Below, one piece after another: positions 44,162 through 53,900 of a stretch of 64,000 bases of DNA (its first letter is position 1; each line of letters begins with the position of its first letter). A model generated the notes under the pieces. It ran no database searches and was not told where the DNA came from. It saw only the letters and a list, made by a program, of their open reading frames with translations. Source of the stretch: CAZSRX01 sp964609675 [NCBI: uncultured Bacteroidota bacterium]. Lineage in GTDB: Bacteria; CLD3; SB21. The stretch lies in the NCBI GenBank assembly GCA_964609675.1, contig CAZSRX010000014.1, positions 1 through 64,000 on the forward strand, given 5' to 3'. A program made the position numbers and the translations under genes.

Positions 44162-47100
44162 ATGCCTTGGCTGGTTTTAATTTCACTGATAATATTTTCC
44201 ACGCTGCATGGCGGCATTTATGCCCAAACCGGAAAAACCGATAAAGATACCACGGACCGGCTGGTGTCCAAAACATTTACCGGATTAAAATTCCGCTCGC
44301 TCGGTCCCGGTTTGCTGTCGGGCCGCATCAGTGATCTGGCGGTGCACCCGAAAAATAAAAATATTTTTTATGTAGCGGTTGCATCGGGAGGGGTTTGGAA
44401 AACCACCAACGCCGGAATTTCATTTTTTCCAGTATTTGACACGCAAAGTTCGTTTTCCATCGGCTGTGTGGCCATGGATCCGGAAAATCCATCGGTCGTT
44501 TGGGTCGGAAGCGGCGAGAATAACAGCCAGCGCAGTGTATCCTATGGCGACGGAATTTATAAATCCATCGACGGCGGCAAAAACTGGAAAAACATGGGTC
44601 TGAAAAAATCCGAACACATCGGCAAAATTATCATTGATCCGAAGAATTCCCGCACGGTATATGTTGCGGCGCAGGGACCTTTGTGGGGACCGGGGGGTGA
44701 CCGTGGTTTATACAAGACCACCGATGGCGGGAATTCCTGGGAACTCATACTGAAAATCAGCGAAAATACCGGCGTGACGGACGTTGCGATGGATCCGCGC
44801 GACAATAATGTGCTGTATGCCGCCTCCTACCAGCGCCGCCGCCACGTGTGGACGCTGATCAACGGCGGACCGGAAGGCGGCATTCATAAAACCACGGATG
44901 CCGGTAAAACGTGGTTCAAGCTTACGGAAGGCCTGCCGTCGGGTGATATCGGACGCATCGGACTGGCGGTGGCGCCGGCCGATCCGGACATCGTCTATGC
45001 CATTATCGAAGCGGCCGATGGCGGCGGATTTTACCGATCCGTCGACCGCGGGGCGACATGGGAAAAACGCGGCGACCTGAAATCCGCCAGCGCGCAGTAT
45101 TATTCCGAGATCGTCTGCGATCCGTATCGTCCTGACCGCGTGTACAATCTGGATACGTATCTTAAAGTCACTGACGACGGCGGCAAAACCTTTACGAATC
45201 TGGGCAATAAATACCGCCACGTGGACGATCATGCTTTGTGGATTGATCCGGACAACACCGACCACCTGCTCATCGGCGGTGACGGCGGCCTCTATGAAAC
45301 GTACGACCGTGGCGCGACGTTCCGCCATTTCGACAACCTGCCGGTGGTGCAGTTTTACCGCGTCGGTATCGACAACGCAGAACCGTTTTATTATGTTTAC
45401 GGCGGCACGCAGGATAACAGCACGTGGGGCGGGCCTTCGCGGACCACCAGCACCGGCGGAATTACCAACGAAGACTGGTACCAGGTGGTCGGCGGCGACG
45501 GATATAAAGTCCAAGTGGATCCCACGGATCCCAATATCGTGTATGGTGAGGCGCAGTACGGGTATCTGGTACGGTTTGATCGCAAAAGCGGCGAGCAGGT
45601 GCTGATTCAGCCCCAACCGCCGAAGGGCGAGGCCTATCGCTGGAACTGGGATACGCCGTTGCTTCTGAGTCCGCATGCGCCCACGCGCCTGTACTATGCC
45701 GCCAATAAACTCTTCCGCAGCGACGACCGCGGCGATTCATGGAAAACCATCAGTGGCGATTTGACGCGCCAGATTGACCGGAATACCTTACCGGTGATGG
45801 GAAAGGTCTGGAGTGTGGACGCCGTTTCCAAGAACGCTTCCACGTCGTTCTATGGCAATATCGTTTCCCTTTCCGAATCGCCGAAAAAAGAAAATCTTAT
45901 TTATGTCGGTACGGATGACGGTCTGATTCAGGTTACCGAAGACGCGCAAACCTGGCGAAAGATTGATAAATTCACCGGCGTTCCCGAGATGACGTACGTC
46001 AGCGATGTGTTCGCTTCGCAGCATGACGAAAATGTAGTTTACGCCGCGTTCGACAATCACAAGAACGCTGACTTCAGACCGTATATTCTTAAGAGCGCGG
46101 ATAAAGGAAAGACGTGGACGTCTATCCGCGGCAATCTGCCGGATAACGGCGCCGTTTACACGATAACCGAAGATTGCGTCAATCCCGACTTACTGTTCTG
46201 CGGAACGGAATTCGGATTGTATTTTACGGTGGACGGCGGTAAAAAGTGGATTCCGCTGAAGGGCGATTTGCCGGTTATCGCGGTGCGTGATCTGGAAATC
46301 CAGAAACGCGAGAACGATCTGATAGTAGGCACCTTCGGACGCGGCATATATATACTCGATGATTATTCCTGCCTCCGTGATATCAGCAAACAATTGCTGG
46401 ACACCAAAGAAGCGCACCTGTTTCCCGTCAAAGATGCGCTGATGTATATGCCCGACTATTCCCGTCAGAAGGAGGATCTGGGTGAATCGTTTTACCGGGC
46501 GAAAAATCCGGAATTCGGCGCGACCTTTACTTATTATCTGAAAGAAGATATTAAAACACAAAAAGACATCCGTCGGGAGCAGGAAAAAGAGATGGAGAAG
46601 AAAAAACAAACGCTGACGTACCCGTCCTGGAATGCCTTACGCGCCGAAGATGACGAACAGGGTCCGTATCTGATGTTTACCATTACCGACGCGTTTGGTC
46701 ACATCGTACGCCGGCTGACCGCGCCGGCCCAATCGGGCGTCAACCGCATCACATGGGACCTCCGTTATCCGGATGCGGCACCTGTTAACGATAAGTCGGA
46801 TGTCAATAAACATACCGGCATGCCGGTGCTTCCGGGAAAATATGCTGTCACCCTCTCAAAAAATGTAAACGGAGTCATAACGGATTTAACCGGGCCTGTG
46901 GAATTTATCTGCAAGCCGCTGCACAACACCACGCTGCCAGCCAAAGACCGCAAGGCGCTGGTGGATTTTCAGCGTAAGCTCGCGCGGCTCCAGCAGGCCG
47001 TTCTTGCCGCCAATGCCGTAACGGAAGAGGTCGGCAAGCGCCTCGCGCTGGTTGAGAAGTCGGCGCTCAGCGCGGCCGGCGCCGGACATAACCTGATTGA

Positions 47101-47422
47101 GAAAATCCGTTCCGTTAAGCAGGATGTGGCCAACCTCCAGCGGATGCTCACCGGCGACGAGACGCTCAACAAACGCAACGAAAACCAGCCGCCGTCCGTC
47201 AACGACCGGCTGTATTTTATGATTTACGGAATTTGGGACGCCACCTCCGACGTAACTCAAACCCAGCAGCAGTCTTACCAGATTGCCGCTGAGGAATTCG
47301 CACCCGCGCTGGAGATGCTGAAAAAAATTGTGAATACGGATTTGGCAGCCATTGAAAAAGAACTTGATCGGCTCGATGCTCCCTGGACACCCGGTCGCCT
47401 GCCGGACTGGAAAGCCGAATAA
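44162..47422 (+). CDS. Exported sortilin/VPS10-like Asp-box propeller protein
   Basis: A 1086-residue secreted protein. The signal peptide ends GGIYAQ. Residues 40-730 form Asp-box (BNR) beta-propellers with about ten S-x-D-x-G-x-T-W turns, among them SIDGGKNW, TTDGGNSW, TTDAGKTW, SVDRGATW, TYDRGATF, SADKGKTW and TVDGGKKW. The next 150 residues hold a FlgD-like strand region (GHIVRRLTAPAQSGVNRITWDLRYP). The end is helical. This protein type is frequent in Bacteroidetes and Gemmatimonadetes and is often labelled glycosyl hydrolase without proof. No catalytic residues are evident. Confidence 0.88.
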   Translation: MPWLVLISLIIFSTLHGGIYAQTGKTDKDTTDRLVSKTFTGLKFRSLGPGLLSGRISDLAVHPKNKNIFYVAVASGGVWKTTNAGISFFPVFDTQSSFSIGCVAMDPENPSVVWVGSGENNSQRSVSYGDGIYKSIDGGKNWKNMGLKKSEHIGKIIIDPKNSRTVYVAAQGPLWGPGGDRGLYKTTDGGNSWELILKISENTGVTDVAMDPRDNNVLYAASYQRRRHVWTLINGGPEGGIHKTTDAGKTWFKLTEGLPSGDIGRIGLAVAPADPDIVYAIIEAADGGGFYRSVDRGATWEKRGDLKSASAQYYSEIVCDPYRPDRVYNLDTYLKVTDDGGKTFTNLGNKYRHVDDHALWIDPDNTDHLLIGGDGGLYETYDRGATFRHFDNLPVVQFYRVGIDNAEPFYYVYGGTQDNSTWGGPSRTTSTGGITNEDWYQVVGGDGYKVQVDPTDPNIVYGEAQYGYLVRFDRKSGEQVLIQPQPPKGEAYRWNWDTPLLLSPHAPTRLYYAANKLFRSDDRGDSWKTISGDLTRQIDRNTLPVMGKVWSVDAVSKNASTSFYGNIVSLSESPKKENLIYVGTDDGLIQVTEDAQTWRKIDKFTGVPEMTYVSDVFASQHDENVVYAAFDNHKNADFRPYILKSADKGKTWTSIRGNLPDNGAVYTITEDCVNPDLLFCGTEFGLYFTVDGGKKWIPLKGDLPVIAVRDLEIQKRENDLIVGTFGRGIYILDDYSCLRDISKQLLDTKEAHLFPVKDALMYMPDYSRQKEDLGESFYRAKNPEFGATFTYYLKEDIKTQKDIRREQEKEMEKKKQTLTYPSWNALRAEDDEQGPYLMFTITDAFGHIVRRLTAPAQSGVNRITWDLRYPDAAPVNDKSDVNKHTGMPVLPGKYAVTLSKNVNGVITDLTGPVEFICKPLHNTTLPAKDRKALVDFQRKLARLQQAVLAANAVTEEVGKRLALVEKSALSAAGAGHNLIEKIRSVKQDVANLQRMLTGDETLNKRNENQPPSVNDRLYFMIYGIWDATSDVTQTQQQSYQIAAEEFAPALEMLKKIVNTDLAAIEKELDRLDAPWTPGRLPDWKAE

Positions 47423-47441
47423 ATTAAGGCACGCCATAAAG

Positions 47442-47471
47442 TCCCCGGTACCCGACGCCGGGGATTTTTTA
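47442..47471 (+). terminator. Terminator after the Asp-box protein
   Basis: TCCCCGG and CCGGGGA form a stem with a nine-base loop, followed by six T. It overlaps by three bases the stop end of the converging kinase gene. Confidence 0.82.
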
Positions 47472-48608
47472 TATAGCGGCCGAATCGTTCCGGGTTTTCT
47501 CATTAACGCGGTAGGGGATTTTTATCTCCACCACCAGGCCGCCGGTTTCGGCGTTATATAAGCGCATCGCGTGGTTATCGCCGTAATGATGCTGCAGCCG
47601 CGCGCGGGTGTTGGTCAGCCCGATGCCTTCCCGGGAACCGGCTGGTTTGGAGCGCGGCATGCCGGAACCGTTATCTGAAATCGTTATCAGTATGTGTTGA
47701 TCCTGTCTGCTGGCACTAATACGAACCAGACCCTTTGTGGCATGCGGCGCTATGCCGTGCCGGATGGCGTTTTCTGCCAGTGGCTGCAGAATCAGATTCG
47801 GCACCATGGCGTTTAAGGTTTCCGGGTCTATGGTCTTCTCGACGGTCAACCGGTCCTGAAAACGAATCTTTTCAATGTCCAGGTATTTGTCAAGCAGGTT
47901 TAGTTCCTGCCGCAGCGTTACCTCCGGCGTTCCGGATTGCTCGAGGATGATGCGTAAAAGATCGCTTAAATCGGTTACCATGCGGCTGGCCAGATCCACA
48001 TCGGCATAAATGTAATACGAAATGGTGTTCAGGGTGTTGAATAGAAAATGCGGATGCAGTTGCATTTTAAGCGCCCGTAATTCCGCCTCAGTCAGTTCCG
48101 ACTGCAGACGTAACGACTGCGTGCGGGTTTCATGAAAACGCTTGTAATAATCAATCAGATATCCAAACGCGGCGACCGCCCAGTAAATCATGACATTCCA
48201 GTGATAATACGAAAGCGCAATATATTCAACGGACAGGAAAAACTGCTCCAGGGTCGGTTGTTCGGGAGTAAATATCAGCCATACCACGCCCTGTGAGGCA
48301 ATCAGTTCCAACGCCGCTAAAGTCAGTGAAAATATAATGTGTAAAAATAAATTGATCTTCCAATGGGATTTCTCGATCGGAAATATTTCATTCAATCGAA
48401 TAATCATGGGAATCAATAAAGCCCACATGATCCAGTCCGGCATCACATAAGCCATCATTTTAAGAAAACCCAGCGCTTCCGTATGAAAGGTTTGATAGCG
48501 GATATAAAATTGAATGGTTAGCAGCAGACCCACGATGGTACATACAATAAACGACATGATCCATGTGAGATACCGCAATTGCAAAAATTTTTCTTTACTA
48601 AATTTCAT
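47469..48608 (-). CDS. LytS/YehU-type sensor histidine kinase
   Basis: A 379-residue membrane kinase. Four hydrophobic segments lie in residues 12-155. The His_kinase domain has the phospho-acceptor in LHPHFLFNTLN (His187). The ATPase domain has the N-box PLAENAIRHG, the G1 box ISDNGSGMP and EGIGLTNTRARL. Such kinases normally pair with a LytTR response regulator in the same operon, but none is next to it here. It starts at ATG with GTAAAGAAAA upstream, not a strong site. Confidence 0.9.
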   Translation of the reverse strand: MKFSKEKFLQLRYLTWIMSFIVCTIVGLLLTIQFYIRYQTFHTEALGFLKMMAYVMPDWIMWALLIPMIIRLNEIFPIEKSHWKINLFLHIIFSLTLAALELIASQGVVWLIFTPEQPTLEQFFLSVEYIALSYYHWNVMIYWAVAAFGYLIDYYKRFHETRTQSLRLQSELTEAELRALKMQLHPHFLFNTLNTISYYIYADVDLASRMVTDLSDLLRIILEQSGTPEVTLRQELNLLDKYLDIEKIRFQDRLTVEKTIDPETLNAMVPNLILQPLAENAIRHGIAPHATKGLVRISASRQDQHILITISDNGSGMPRSKPAGSREGIGLTNTRARLQHHYGDNHAMRLYNAETGGLVVEIKIPYRVNEKTRNDSAAI

Positions 48609-48922
48609 TGGGTTGATGCGTGGTGTCCGACATATTATAAAGGCATTTTATACATGCCGTTGGATTGAATTGACATACCAGAAAACCCATAATAAGAAAT
48701 TTTGTTTTATAAAATTAACTTTTTAATCTGATAAAGTCAAACCTTTAAACCCCCGTACTATCTATAGAAAAAAATATCCGTGTAAAGCTTAATAATGATT
48801 TTTGTTTTGATTTGACCGAAAAATATCATTACTTTAAGACGCATGATAAGTATATTCACCTTTTATGTGTTGTGGATATTAATCTGTAACGAATCTAAAC
48901 ATCAATTTAAGGAGATCAAACC
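48609..48922. other. AT-rich divergent intergenic region
   Basis: Separates the kinase from the outer-membrane protein gene and must hold both promoters. TTGACC, 17 bases, TAAGAC (48812-48840) is a weak candidate for the plus-strand gene. No RNA gene or repeat is seen. Confidence 0.4.
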
Positions 48923-49711
48923 ATGAAAAAAGTTATCGGGCTGTTGCTGGGCATATTGTTATCTGTAAATGCCAACCTGGTTTTTACCCAGGAATCTGAA
49001 GAAGAAAAAGGCGTCGGCATTGAAGCGTCTATAGACCTGACAAGCCGCTATATCTGGCGCGGCTTTGACCTGAACCACAAGAGTCCTACCATTCAACCCT
49101 CGGTGACGTATTCGCCGAATTTTATACCAGGGTTATCACTGAATGTGTGGTCCTGGGTCGGCGCGAACAATAAGAATAAAGGCGATGATAAGTTCGCTTT
49201 GGATGAGGCGGATATCACGCTAACCTATGAAAAAGAGTTGATTGCAGAAAAGCTTACAGGGTCATTATCCATAATAAACTATAATTATCTTTCCGATTGG
49301 GCATCGGCAGAAGGAACCAATGATAATGATTTCGAAATCAACGCCGCGCTGAACTGGGTGGCCATGGCGAATGAAAAAATGTCGATTGTGCCTTACATTG
49401 CCTATTACCGCGGGCTGGATAAAGGCGAAAAGAACGGCATTGCGGCCAATTATTTAGAGTTCGGGGCTGCCTACGCTTATCTTTTCAATGAACAGTGGAG
49501 CGTAACGCCTACGTTGAATTCGGCCTGGACGGATCAGTACGGTATTGACAAGAAAATTTCCCATGTCGCGTTCGCCTTGCCGGTCACGTATGCTTCCGGT
49601 GCGTGGAGTCTTACGCCCAGTCTGAATGTAGTGAAACCGCTGGAAGATTTAAACGGCGACAATAAAAAACTCATTCTTTGGGGCGGCGTGAACTTTACTT
49701 ACGGATTCTGA
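48923..49711 (+). CDS. Outer-membrane beta-barrel protein (TIGR02001-like)
   Basis: 262 residues with signal peptide MKKVIGLLLGILLSVNANLVFTQ. The mature protein is made of alternating amphipathic strands and ends in FTYGF, a C-terminal aromatic typical of Bam substrates. The conserved SIDLTSRYIWRGFDL at residues 35-50 is the signature of TIGR02001-type exported proteins of unknown function. AAGGAG precedes the ATG. It is a single-gene unit, closed by a perfect terminator. Confidence 0.8.
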   Translation: MKKVIGLLLGILLSVNANLVFTQESEEEKGVGIEASIDLTSRYIWRGFDLNHKSPTIQPSVTYSPNFIPGLSLNVWSWVGANNKNKGDDKFALDEADITLTYEKELIAEKLTGSLSIINYNYLSDWASAEGTNDNDFEINAALNWVAMANEKMSIVPYIAYYRGLDKGEKNGIAANYLEFGAAYAYLFNEQWSVTPTLNSAWTDQYGIDKKISHVAFALPVTYASGAWSLTPSLNVVKPLEDLNGDNKKLILWGGVNFTYGF

Positions 49712-49724
49712 TATTTGTCCGATT

Positions 49725-49758
49725 AAAAAAGTCCGGAAGTATTCCGGACTTTTTTTTT
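49725..49758. terminator. Rho-independent terminator
   Basis: AAAAAAGTCCGGAA and TTCCGGACTTTTTT form a perfect 14-base stem across a three-base loop. It should work in both directions, for the barrel protein and for the converging small gene. Confidence 0.92.
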
Positions 49759-49823
49759 ATAAGGCAACAACGATAAAGTATATAGTGCCCCCTTCGAAAC
49801 TTAATTGGCAATGATGGCGGATT

Positions 49824-50159
49824 TCAGTAATTGCCGGCTTTAAACGCTTTCGTGGCCACCAGTTCGATTAAAAACCCGTAGATCATACCGGCTACGGTGT
49901 ACAAGAGAAAGCCGTCCAGTTGGGGCAGTATCGCCAGGGATGAGGACAATGTGACGATCAGGCCGACCATGAGTCCATGCAGCGCCCAGTGAATCCTCCA
50001 TCCGCTGATGCCAAGAACAAAACCAATCAGCACGCGGTTGCCGATCGAAGCCAGCAGAAGGGGCTGGGTCATTTCCACCCGACCGCCGCTGATCATGCCG
50101 CCCACACATATGCCGGCGGCCACGAAGCCACCGATGAGGCAGATAAGATAACGTTTCAT
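49824..50159 (-). CDS. Small integral membrane protein
   Basis: 111 residues with four hydrophobic helices and Gly-rich turns (ICLIGGFVAAGICVGGMISGG; LIGFVLGISGW; GLMVGLIVTLSSSLAIL; YTVAGMIYGFLIELVATKAF). AGGAG lies eight bases before the ATG; a longer in-frame start at 50231 is rejected. No family is recognised. It follows the Feo genes on the same strand after 138 bases and might belong to their transcript. Confidence 0.65.
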   Translation of the reverse strand: MKRYLICLIGGFVAAGICVGGMISGGRVEMTQPLLLASIGNRVLIGFVLGISGWRIHWALHGLMVGLIVTLSSSLAILPQLDGFLLYTVAGMIYGFLIELVATKAFKAGNY

Positions 50160-50297
50160 ATAATACTCCTGAATAATAGGTTGTAATCTTAAATCAGGAT
50201 AGGAATTTTTTTTTAAAAAGGCAATTTGCAAGTTCCATACAACTTAGCGGTCCGAGTTTCAAGGCCGGTAGGGTGTCTCGGATTCATAACCCGTGGG

Positions 50298-51722
50298 TTA
50301 TTGCAGTAGATTCCAGATTTGTGTAACCGTAAACGTAACGGCCAGACCCATGGCAATGGGGAGGAAGGTAGCCAGCAGGGTCCATTTAAGGTTTTTGGTT
50401 TCTTTGTAGATTGTATAAATGGTTGTGGAGCAGGGATTATGCAGCAGACTGAAGAGCATCAGATTTACCGCGGTGAGCGTGGTCCAGCCGCCGGCTTTCA
50501 GGATTTCGGCGGTAATCACATCGGAATCCGTTTCAAATAATACGCCCGCGCCGTCGCCGACGCCGGCGATGCCCGCCGTGAGCACCGTCAACATGAGAAT
50601 AGTGGGGAGGACAATTTCATTCGCGGGAATGGCGATGATATACGCGAGGAAAATCACGCCGTTGAGGCCGAACCACAGCGCCACCGGATCGGCTGTATGG
50701 ATGAAATGTTCCGCGAGACTGACCCCGGATATTTCTACGTTTGTAACCAGCCAGATGATCATGCCGGCGGGAAAGGCGAACAGTACGGCGCGCCAGAGCA
50801 CTATTGCGGTGCGGTCAATCAGCGAGGTGTAGATGGTTTGCCAGAATTTAGGCGGGCGGTAGGGCGGCAGTTCCAGGCTGAATGCGGATGGCTGGCCTCG
50901 GAGAACGGTGCGGGACAGTCCCCAGGAAACGACCAGACTCAGAAAAATGCCCAGCAGGGCCACCGACACCACGGCCGCCGCAGTGATGATGCCTGATAGA
51001 TGCGCGGGGAAGAGCGCTCCGATGAAAATGGATGCGATAAGGATTTGTGTGGGCCACCGTCCGTTGCAGAGCGAGAAATTGTTAGTTATGATCGCGATAA
51101 TCCGTTCCCGGGGACTGTCAATAATCCGCGTGGAAACTACCCCGGCAGCGTTACACCCGAAGCCCATGCTCATGGTCAGCGCCTGACGGCCGTGCGCGCC
51201 CGCACGGCGGAACAGGTTGTCCATATTAAAGGCCACACGGGGCAGGTAGCCGAAATCCTCAAACAGCGTGAAAATCGGGAAAAAGATGGCCATGGGCGGC
51301 AGCATCACGCTGGTTACCCACGCGCCCGCGAGATAACCGCCGTCAATCAGCAGGCCGGTAACCCAATCCGGTAATCCGGCTGAGACCGACAAACCGCGCA
51401 GAAACGGATGTATTGTATCCACTAAAAGTGAAGCCAGCAGGGAAGAGGGAATGTTCGCGCCTTCCACGGTGATCCAGAATACGCCGGCCAGAATCAGAAA
51501 CATGATAGGAAATCCCGTCCACCGTCCTGTAACAATACGGTCCAGCTTCTGATCCCAGTTTAGGTGACGTTTGGAACCTTCGTACCGAACCGCACGCGCG
51601 CTGATCCGTGCAGCATCGCTGTAAATCGATTCCATCAGATCATCGTGGAATGTATCGCCGACCTCCCATCGAAGTTGATTGGCTGTTTCAATAATAGATT
51701 CCCTGTTCGGCGAAGGGTTCAT
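50298..51722 (-). CDS. feoB: FeoB permease half (split FeoB)
   Basis: 474-residue inner-membrane part of the ferrous iron transporter. Residues 1-70 correspond to the end of the GDI region ([20 protein letters not shown]). The Gate-type membrane domain follows, with [33 protein letters not shown] and the conserved [22 protein letters not shown]. Its ATG overlaps the GTPase gene's TGA (ATGA), with AAGGA just upstream, so the two are coupled. The split is therefore probably genuine and not a frameshift. Confidence 0.9.
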   Translation of the reverse strand: MNPSPNRESIIETANQLRWEVGDTFHDDLMESIYSDAARISARAVRYEGSKRHLNWDQKLDRIVTGRWTGFPIMFLILAGVFWITVEGANIPSSLLASLLVDTIHPFLRGLSVSAGLPDWVTGLLIDGGYLAGAWVTSVMLPPMAIFFPIFTLFEDFGYLPRVAFNMDNLFRRAGAHGRQALTMSMGFGCNAAGVVSTRIIDSPRERIIAIITNNFSLCNGRWPTQILIASIFIGALFPAHLSGIITAAAVVSVALLGIFLSLVVSWGLSRTVLRGQPSAFSLELPPYRPPKFWQTIYTSLIDRTAIVLWRAVLFAFPAGMIIWLVTNVEISGVSLAEHFIHTADPVALWFGLNGVIFLAYIIAIPANEIVLPTILMLTVLTAGIAGVGDGAGVLFETDSDVITAEILKAGGWTTLTAVNLMLFSLLHNPCSTTIYTIYKETKNLKWTLLATFLPIAMGLAVTFTVTQIWNLLQ

Positions 51723-52534
51723 GATTCCTTTGAAATGGAGTTTGTCATAACGGGTTCGTTATTCATTAATGCGTTCAGCGATCCGCTGCGGACGGCGTCA
51801 ATTATCTGTTGATCGCCCTCGAGCAGGCGCAAGGCCACCCAGCGGGCATTGGGCAGGCCGGGGAATTCGCGCACAAGGTCTTCCGTCAGACGCCGGACGG
51901 CCTGTTGCAGTTTCGGCGAGCCGCCGGTCAATCGATAGGGTTTGCAGGACACGGTGCCGGTAGCGACCTGATGCACGGCCTCGAGCAGTTCGGGGATGCC
52001 CAGTCCCCGGCGCGCGCTGGCGGCGACGACCGGCACACCCAGATCGCGGGCCAGCGCACGGTCGTCGATAATGATTTGATGCCTTCGGGCTTCGTCCATC
52101 AGATTCACGCATACCACGGCGCGATCGGTGATTTCCAGGACCTGAAGAACCAAATTCAAGTTACGTTCGATACGCGTGGCGTCCATCACGATTATGGTGA
52201 CATCCGGCCGGCCAAACAAGATAAAATTGCGCGCGACTTCCTCATCGGCGCTCGTAGAAAGTAAGGAATAGGTGCCGGGCAGGTCCACCAGCTTAAAGCG
52301 CGCGTTTTTATAAGCGAAACCGCCTTCGGCCCGGGTTACTGTCTTGCCCGGCCAGTTGCCGGTATGCTGACGCATGCCCGTGAGACGGTTAAATACCGTG
52401 CTTTTACCCGTGTTCGGATTCCCGGCCAGCGCGACAACAAAATCGAAATCCGTCATCGAAATGCCCAACCGGGTCAGATTTCCGGCATGATGCGCCGGGC
52501 AGTGTGCGCAGGCGTTGATTGGGGTTTTAGGCAT
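51719..52534 (-). CDS. feoB: FeoB GTPase half (split FeoB) with Cys/His leader
   Basis: 271-residue cytoplasmic G domain. G1 is GNPNTGKST, the switch region is [11 protein letters not shown]3 DLPGTYSL, G4 NLMD and G5 SAR. Residues 170-255 look like part of the GDI helical domain ([14 protein letters not shown]). The first 17 residues add a metal-binding-like leader, [10 protein letters not shown]. Its ATG overlaps the end of the regulator gene by eight bases. Together with the permease it takes up Fe2+. Confidence 0.92.
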   Translation of the reverse strand: MPKTPINACAHCPAHHAGNLTRLGISMTDFDFVVALAGNPNTGKSTVFNRLTGMRQHTGNWPGKTVTRAEGGFAYKNARFKLVDLPGTYSLLSTSADEEVARNFILFGRPDVTIIVMDATRIERNLNLVLQVLEITDRAVVCVNLMDEARRHQIIIDDRALARDLGVPVVAASARRGLGIPELLEAVHQVATGTVSCKPYRLTGGSPKLQQAVRRLTEDLVREFPGLPNARWVALRLLEGDQQIIDAVRSGSLNALMNNEPVMTNSISKES

Positions 52535-53564
52535 AAGTTTCTGTTTTCACCGGTTGAACGAAGATCTGTCGGGCCTGATGTTTACGAAGAGCAATGAGTG
52601 CGCCGCGCACCAGATAGGCCGTGGGGTCACCGCTGAAGCTTTCCATTTCCGCGCGGATAACGGATCCCGGCACGATACCGAGGTCCATCAACCGGCGCCG
52701 CTGCTGGCCGTGACAGGCGCCCGAAAGCATTACCACGCGGCCTTCCTCGCCGGGTTTAAGATCTGCGAGAGTCATTATCTTTCCGGTGATGCGTTCCTCG
52801 TCCGAGAGAATCCGCACACGAATGTTTGCCGCCAGCGCCGGCGCCAGCGAGGTCTCTTCCCCGTTGACGACCAATCGTATTTTTGAAGCATCCGTTTCGC
52901 TCACCATAACCTGAACGCCGGGAAACAGGCCCTGTGCCGTGCACTGCGCATAAAAGGCAGCCGGCTCATCTTCAATATGAAGCACTCGGGCTACATCGCC
53001 CGGCGCTAAACGGCTTAACGGCTGGCCGTCCTGAAACGGCAATTCGCCGTTCGCCGTGGGTATCGGGTCCCCATGCGGGTCATATCCCGGATTGCCCATC
53101 TGTTCCGCCAGACGGTTCGCCTCCTCAAGAGTCAGTGAATGTTCCTTTCGGTGTGCCCTTTTGTGCCACTCCTCTTCAGGAAAACTCGTTTCATCGGCAA
53201 GATATTTTTCCCATAACCGATGTATCCGGATAATCCGCAACGCGTAAGAACGGCCCTCAGGCGTCAGACGTATCGTGCCGTCGATTAAGGACACTAAGTG
53301 CGAGTTAATAAGCCGACCGGTTAACTCATTGTATTCCGCTTCCGATATTCCTAAAAAAGCGGAAATGCCTGCCGGGACACAGGCCGTTTTCTCATATTCG
53401 CAATTGAAAATGTACTTTAAAGCATCCTCAGTAAGTTCTTTCTTCCTTTCCCTACGGAAGTATCTCAAACGCGCTATTAACCCGTACCTGGGCGTTATAA
53501 TCAGTAAAATTATTACCAGGGATAGCAGAGATATTATTATTGATGTATCCAAAGTGCTGCTCAT
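52527..53564 (-). CDS. Membrane-anchored DtxR-type regulator fused to two FeoA domains
   Basis: 345 residues. Residues 9-25 are a membrane helix ([17 protein letters not shown]). About 45-110 are a DtxR-like winged helix ([60 protein letters not shown]). The metal/dimerisation part follows ([26 protein letters not shown]). Then come an SH3/FeoA-like domain (residues 183-255) and a canonical FeoA (263-340) with [23 protein letters not shown]. First gene of the feo operon. It could sense iron, control transcription at the membrane, or act as FeoA for the transporter. Confidence 0.9.
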   Translation of the reverse strand: MSSTLDTSIIISLLSLVIILLIITPRYGLIARLRYFRRERKKELTEDALKYIFNCEYEKTACVPAGISAFLGISEAEYNELTGRLINSHLVSLIDGTIRLTPEGRSYALRIIRIHRLWEKYLADETSFPEEEWHKRAHRKEHSLTLEEANRLAEQMGNPGYDPHGDPIPTANGELPFQDGQPLSRLAPGDVARVLHIEDEPAAFYAQCTAQGLFPGVQVMVSETDASKIRLVVNGEETSLAPALAANIRVRILSDEERITGKIMTLADLKPGEEGRVVMLSGACHGQQRRRLMDLGIVPGSVIRAEMESFSGDPTAYLVRGALIALRKHQARQIFVQPVKTETYA

Positions 53565-53900
53565 ATCGCTTTTTTTAACGCTTTTAGCCGATTAATGTTC
53601 CCCGGAAAAGTTCCTAATCAAAAATCCGGAATATAACAGGCTCGGGCAATTTACTAAAAAAAGTCAACAAAGAAATAAAAAAAATTGCATAAAACACAAA
53701 TAAGGACATCAATATCTGTATATAGGACCTAACAATAAAATCAGCTTGACTTCAATATTAAAAATTAATAACATAAACCGTTTTGATGTGATGAGTAAGA
53801 CAGCAGTACTAATTGTTATTTTTTGACTATTTCAAGGCGTGCGTGTACCAATAAAAAGGTCAGTGTGTCTATTATTAATCACCCGTTTCTGAGGTTGAAT
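53565..53900. other. AT-rich divergent region between feo and TPR operons
   Basis: About 335 bases with no gene. It carries the promoters of two divergent units. A weak symmetry, GATTA at 53590 and TAATC at 53615-53619, lies within 60 bases of the feo start. It could be part of a metal-regulator site, but the arms are too short to claim it. Confidence 0.4.
53746..53774 (+). promoter_or_regulatory. Candidate promoter of the TPR-ExbB operon
   Basis: TTGACT, 17 bases, TAACAT. The -35 matches five of six consensus bases and the -10 four of six. It lies 127 bases before the first ATG, which implies a long leader. Confidence 0.45.

Noticed and set aside
48812-48840. Bacteroidetes-type TTTG/TAnnTTTG promoter before the barrel gene
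   Set aside because: The match is poor and other promoters in the window are sigma70-like.
51719-51722. feoB split as an assembly frameshift
   Set aside because: An ATGA overlap with its own ribosome site fits natural coupled genes better; kept as a check in the findings.
53590-53619. DtxR/Fur-type operator before the feo operon
   Set aside because: Only five-base arms are symmetric; not enough to call a site.
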